DNA of 64,000 nucleotides, from contig JAMXDE010000047.1 in NCBI GenBank assembly GCA_026770025.1, positions 310,001 to 374,000 of the forward strand. The letters are read 5' to 3'. The DNA is from Craspedostauros australis. Lineage: Eukaryota; Bacillariophyta; Bacillariophyceae; Mastogloiales; Achnanthaceae. The translations under genes were made by a program, and so were the position numbers. Every line of letters starts with the position of its first letter. The stretch's first letter is position 1. This document shows, one piece after another, positions 62,101 through 64,000 of the stretch. The notes beneath the pieces were generated by a model, which did not search any database, was not told where the DNA came from, and was given only the letters and a program-made list of their open reading frames with translations.

Positions 62101-63038
62101 GGAAAAACCCAAACGTAGCAGGTCCATGCGTCCACGACAAGGAGATACGCGCAGAAGCCGTCGACTGATCGCACCACTCGTTGAGTGTCCTTGGTGCGAC
62201 GCTGTTGACCGTAGGAACTGTCAGAGGCCCGCATAAAGCCGAAGTCGATGTGGAACCGTGCGCCAGCAACATTCGCGGTGGCGACGTCAGCTGGCCCACG
62301 ATTGGCATGTTGATAGCCAGCTTGACTGCACACATCGCAATGACGCAGCGGATGCAAGTGTCTTGTGACATCAGGTGGAATGCCGCTGGAGCATTTGACC
62401 AGCTTCTGCAGTTGTCCGACGCCCACATGACCCAGCCGCATATGCCACAGCTCCGTCACCAGCGCCTTGGATGCGACTCGTGCGGCCATGGCGCGGGGTG
62501 ATGGTCCGCCAAAGAAGTAGAGGCCGTTGCGAATGAGCAGTGGAATGCGTAGGTCGCGCTGGGGCGAACGGAACACGATGAAAGCGTCACGAGACGTAGA
62601 CTCGATGCCAAATCCGTCGAAGCTGTTGTCGGTCTGTCGGATGATGGCCTGCGGCGACACAAGAGTGTCAGCGAGCAGAGGGCATAGGAGCATGCGAACA
62701 CTGAGGTCTTCACCGTCGCCGCATTGGATGCATGCGTATCCCGCACCAGGGCATGGCATGGCTGGCGACGAAGAGTCCGCAGCTGCTAGCATCGACGGTG
62801 TACCAAAAGGCACGTACCGCTTCAGCAGCGCAGCATGCGGCGTGGCACACACGTTGGCTCCCAAGTCGCACTGTCCTTTGACGCGATCTCGCCAATCGGA
62901 ACTAGTGCAACCCGCGAGCGCGTGTGCGCGGAGCAGGACCGTCGTGGACATAACGAACGGCCTCAGCTCGGTTGGACGATTGCGTCCACAGGCAGCGTCG
63001 AGCGGAGATGCATCGCCAAGAGGCGTGCCTGTATGCAT
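59121..63038 (-). CDS. element E Pol: protease, integrase, RT, RNase H
   Basis: 1305 residues. Protease CDLGANVCAT at about 57-66 (DLG in place of the usual D-S/T-G). GAG-pre-integrase LWHMRLGHVGVGQLQKLVK with RHCDVCSQAGYQH. Integrase: FHIDFGFM, VRVDLGGELA, NGKVERLNRTFGTMVRALLY. RT: VYGSDVTNAFAEAPAGKQRY and VLRQVDDFAV at about 930 (QVDD where most Copia have YVDD). RNase H: GFVDADWGVDIRHRRSITGV, MSSTEAEFIAASDAGRMALW, NSRHIAIREF. The linker between integrase and RT contains a PDZ-like stretch (YDSQRDRLQLMFCRQGQPAA ... SIDGVQVHSVAEAKAELQRL), which is odd. The stop lies 20 bp before the G-run. Confidence 0.92.
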   Translation of the reverse strand: MHTGTPLGDASPLDAACGRNRPTELRPFVMSTTVLLRAHALAGCTSSDWRDRVKGQCDLGANVCATPHAALLKRYVPFGTPSMLAAADSSSPAMPCPGAGYACIQCGDGEDLSVRMLLCPLLADTLVSPQAIIRQTDNSFDGFGIESTSRDAFIVFRSPQRDLRIPLLIRNGLYFFGGPSPRAMAARVASKALVTELWHMRLGHVGVGQLQKLVKCSSGIPPDVTRHLHPLRHCDVCSQAGYQHANRGPADVATANVAGARFHIDFGFMRASDSSYGQQRRTKDTQRVVRSVDGFCAYLLVVDAWTCYVWVFPTKDKSPPLMAVRQVLTSFGRQHGYRAVRVDLGGELARSGQFSTMVQECGYAVEPTGADCAWMNGKVERLNRTFGTMVRALLYSSGLSPDFWSKALTHAVYLKNRMYHSTIGKTPYEMQHGTPPDLGHIRVFGARVTVKKPGKPAAKLDRHTYSGIFVGHTATPTLHEYYDLTTGRFKRAGNIVFDEAHFASSTRPPGPQLLYDLGFPREVAEISCEPVRKKAAYPVVPIQRAVMPKLAFSVPLPLGDVLDRSLSHASAARCSVTGQVDIVPLELTDNPFGFEFEQAVAVSGNDDLLGFDFQYDSQRDRLQLMFCRQGQPAARIPRWRSRLRHSHLMSIDGVQVHSVAEAKAELQRLRQSQATSVDFVFAFDDVRNALSQHGVPQIYFDQMRHIRDIIDTSTPVARATSVTSAPVKLTRRKLLRQDDWDQWQAAEYKQLDQYDAQQMFGAPVVPPSNAAVFNWVWVYVIKTHENNRKKARAVCDGSTRGGHARVFGHTYAATPDLTEFRLLLAVAAVRGLKVYGSDVTNAFAEAPAGKQRYFMNVDDQYASWYRHKFGTDIPRGHVIPVNKNLQGHPEAPRLWSKHINGILKDLRFLPTTHAPCLYTGSVDGTKVFVLRQVDDFAVAAINKTVFDKFCDMLDKRLFQPITRQGLMVHYNGLDIAQTQHYVRVHCTSYIDKMLERYEWQGMKATQRLPMRSENTYVKTLDNAEVPATDAERESIAATFKFKYRQAIGELIWAMISCRPDIAFPVVKLSQFSTSPAAVHFEGVKYLIRYVAGTRDYGITYWRVRPLADLPDIPAPRPLSPPDTEVHDANQTRPVGAATLYGFVDADWGVDIRHRRSITGVVKMFGGGAIAWKTRVQPTMSMSSTEAEFIAASDAGRMALWLRSILHEIGVEQQFATLIFEDNRGARLMTTASQPTRNSRHIAIREFAVLDWVERDLLAYPDVPSELNASDICTKQTPVTLFFRHIDLIMGRNVPSYVHSYRRPDL

Positions 63039-63085
63039 CCCGCGATCATGACCTGGGGTCTTGTACCGCTCACCAGGGAGTTGGT

Positions 63086-64000
63086 CTACTCCTGGCCGGC
63101 AAGCACAAAATCCTGGAAGAGAATTTGGGCCGTGCGGTCGAAAGCCTCGCCATCACCGTCGCTGGTGCCGTCAGAGCCGTATTCCTCACGCACCATCTTG
63201 ACGGCCCGTGCAACCGTGCGCGAACGGTCACGGGAGTAGGCCTCCTTGTACGCCGCCAGGACCTTCTTGGCCAGGTCAGGCTTCTCCTCGCGAAGCTCAG
63301 CGAACGCGAGGTCGCGCGCCCATGGCAAGCATGTCCCAGAACGGTGCCCTGGCCGGCGGCAGGCCTCGCAGAACGCGTCCTTGTCTGGCTGGTAGAAAGC
63401 CGACTTCTTGCGCTCCTCACGACGGCCGCCACCTCGGTTGTCACGCGTGAAGGACCAAGTCTGCGCGCGATGCCCAATAGGCTTGACAGGCGCAGTGGGG
63501 TCCCCACGGATGGTGCGAGCCAAAGTTGACACGTGGAGATGAGGTGGAACTCGACGAGCGCCAGGCACCAGTTCAAGAGACGTCAGGTGGTGCTCGACAG
63601 GCACGCCTTGCGAGCGGAGCCCTTCAAGGAACCGACGAGTGAGTTCCACGTCAGTGACCACACGCTGGTGTACAACTCCCTCTGTCTGTTGGAACTCGAG
63701 GAGAGCGTTGGCGTACTGGACAACGTCGTTGAAGTCGCCGTACACTGGCGCCTGGCTCACAGTGTTCTTGACCCGCATGTACGCATCCGACAGGAGCTGG
63801 TGTAAGAACACGAAGGACGAGAGCCGATGAGGCAAGATCCCGAAGCTCCCAGCGTAGAACATGCTGAGGGATGGATGACCCAGGTCGAGCACACCAGATT
63901 GCTGTAGCTTCTGCTCAAGCAACCGACCAGTGCGGAAGACTTGTGCTCTCGACGCGCCTTTCGGAATGACCGAGCAGGCGGGGTTGAAAGCCGAGAGAGG
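63086..64000 (-). CDS. element E Gag (partial, runs off the right edge)
   Basis: Open to the window edge, about 300 visible residues. Helical Gag part (FVFLHQLLSDAYMRVKNTVS, DVELTRRFLEGLRSQGVPVE), then a basic RRGGGRREERKKSAF-like stretch and a zinc knuckle AFCEACRRPGHRSGTCLPWA (C-x2-C-x4-H-x4-C). The C-terminus is Lys/Arg/Asp-rich. Pol starts downstream in another frame; Copia elements are known to separate Gag and Pol this way. Confidence 0.8.
   Translation of the reverse strand, partial: PLSAFNPACSVIPKGASRAQVFRTGRLLEQKLQQSGVLDLGHPSLSMFYAGSFGILPHRLSSFVFLHQLLSDAYMRVKNTVSQAPVYGDFNDVVQYANALLEFQQTEGVVHQRVVTDVELTRRFLEGLRSQGVPVEHHLTSLELVPGARRVPPHLHVSTLARTIRGDPTAPVKPIGHRAQTWSFTRDNRGGGRREERKKSAFYQPDKDAFCEACRRPGHRSGTCLPWARDLAFAELREEKPDLAKKVLAAYKEAYSRDRSRTVARAVKMVREEYGSDGTSDGDGEAFDRTAQILFQDFVLAGQE

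Larger units (their letters stand above)
58948..64000 (-). mobile_element. Ty1/copia element E, 3' five kilobases
   Basis: Gag, protease, integrase, RT and RNase H in Copia order on the minus strand, then a G-run and a short LTR. The 5' LTR and the first part of Gag lie right of the window. Gag and Pol are in separate open frames, each apparently undamaged, so the element looks whole in what is visible. It sits in the PPR gene, in the same orientation. Confidence 0.85.

Noticed and set aside
1-64000. tRNA, rRNA or snRNA genes
   Set aside because: Looked for B-box-like GGTTCGA contexts with cloverleaf partners and for rRNA words; none convincing.

Overview
The window looks like nuclear DNA of a photosynthetic stramenopile, most likely a diatom. 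The pointers are two large genes carrying pairs of the DUF6824 domain (a family I know mainly from diatoms), a plastid-lipid-associated (PAP/fibrillin-type) gene, a PPR gene with the 'WAK/WSKS' style of diatom PPRs, short GT-AG introns, and many Ty1/copia elements resembling diatom CoDi elements. This assignment is inference; no rRNA, tRNA or organelle marker is present. No CRISPR array, operon or prokaryotic feature was seen.

Layout. 1-3114: 3' part of a Copia element with its 3' LTR. 3115-about 6600: a two-gene PIF/Harbinger DNA transposon (Myb/SANT-like gene and DDE transposase, convergent). About 6900-12060: a PiggyBac transposase gene broken by two solo LTRs of one family in opposite orientation; one of these carries a third solo LTR of another family. 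13193-31618: a three-layer nest. Copia element B (15623-22996) sits inside Copia element A (13351-29937), which sits inside a 3' fragment of a DNA-transposon-like family called D here. 31787-34560: a solo LTR of the B family, an LTR fragment, and a 5'-truncated LINE-like tail.

35170-55153 is the host-gene core: two copies of a three-exon CRAL-TRIO-like/DUF6824 gene in the same direction, about 16 kb apart. Between them lie a complete D element (40802-46824, long terminal inverted repeats, about 1165-residue putative DDE transposase) and a TPR (kinesin-light-chain-like) gene. 56168-58947 holds the PAP/fibrillin gene and the 3' end of a PPR gene. The PPR gene is cut by Copia element E (58948 to beyond the window end), which has a very short LTR.

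The host genes (DUF6824 pair, TPR, PAP/fibrillin, PPR) show no common pathway. The more unusual signals are the D family, the 6-bp target duplications of one LTR group beside 5-bp ones in other Copia elements, non-TG..CA LTR ends in A and B, predicted membrane segments inside the Gag region of A, and the duplicated double-DUF6824 gene.
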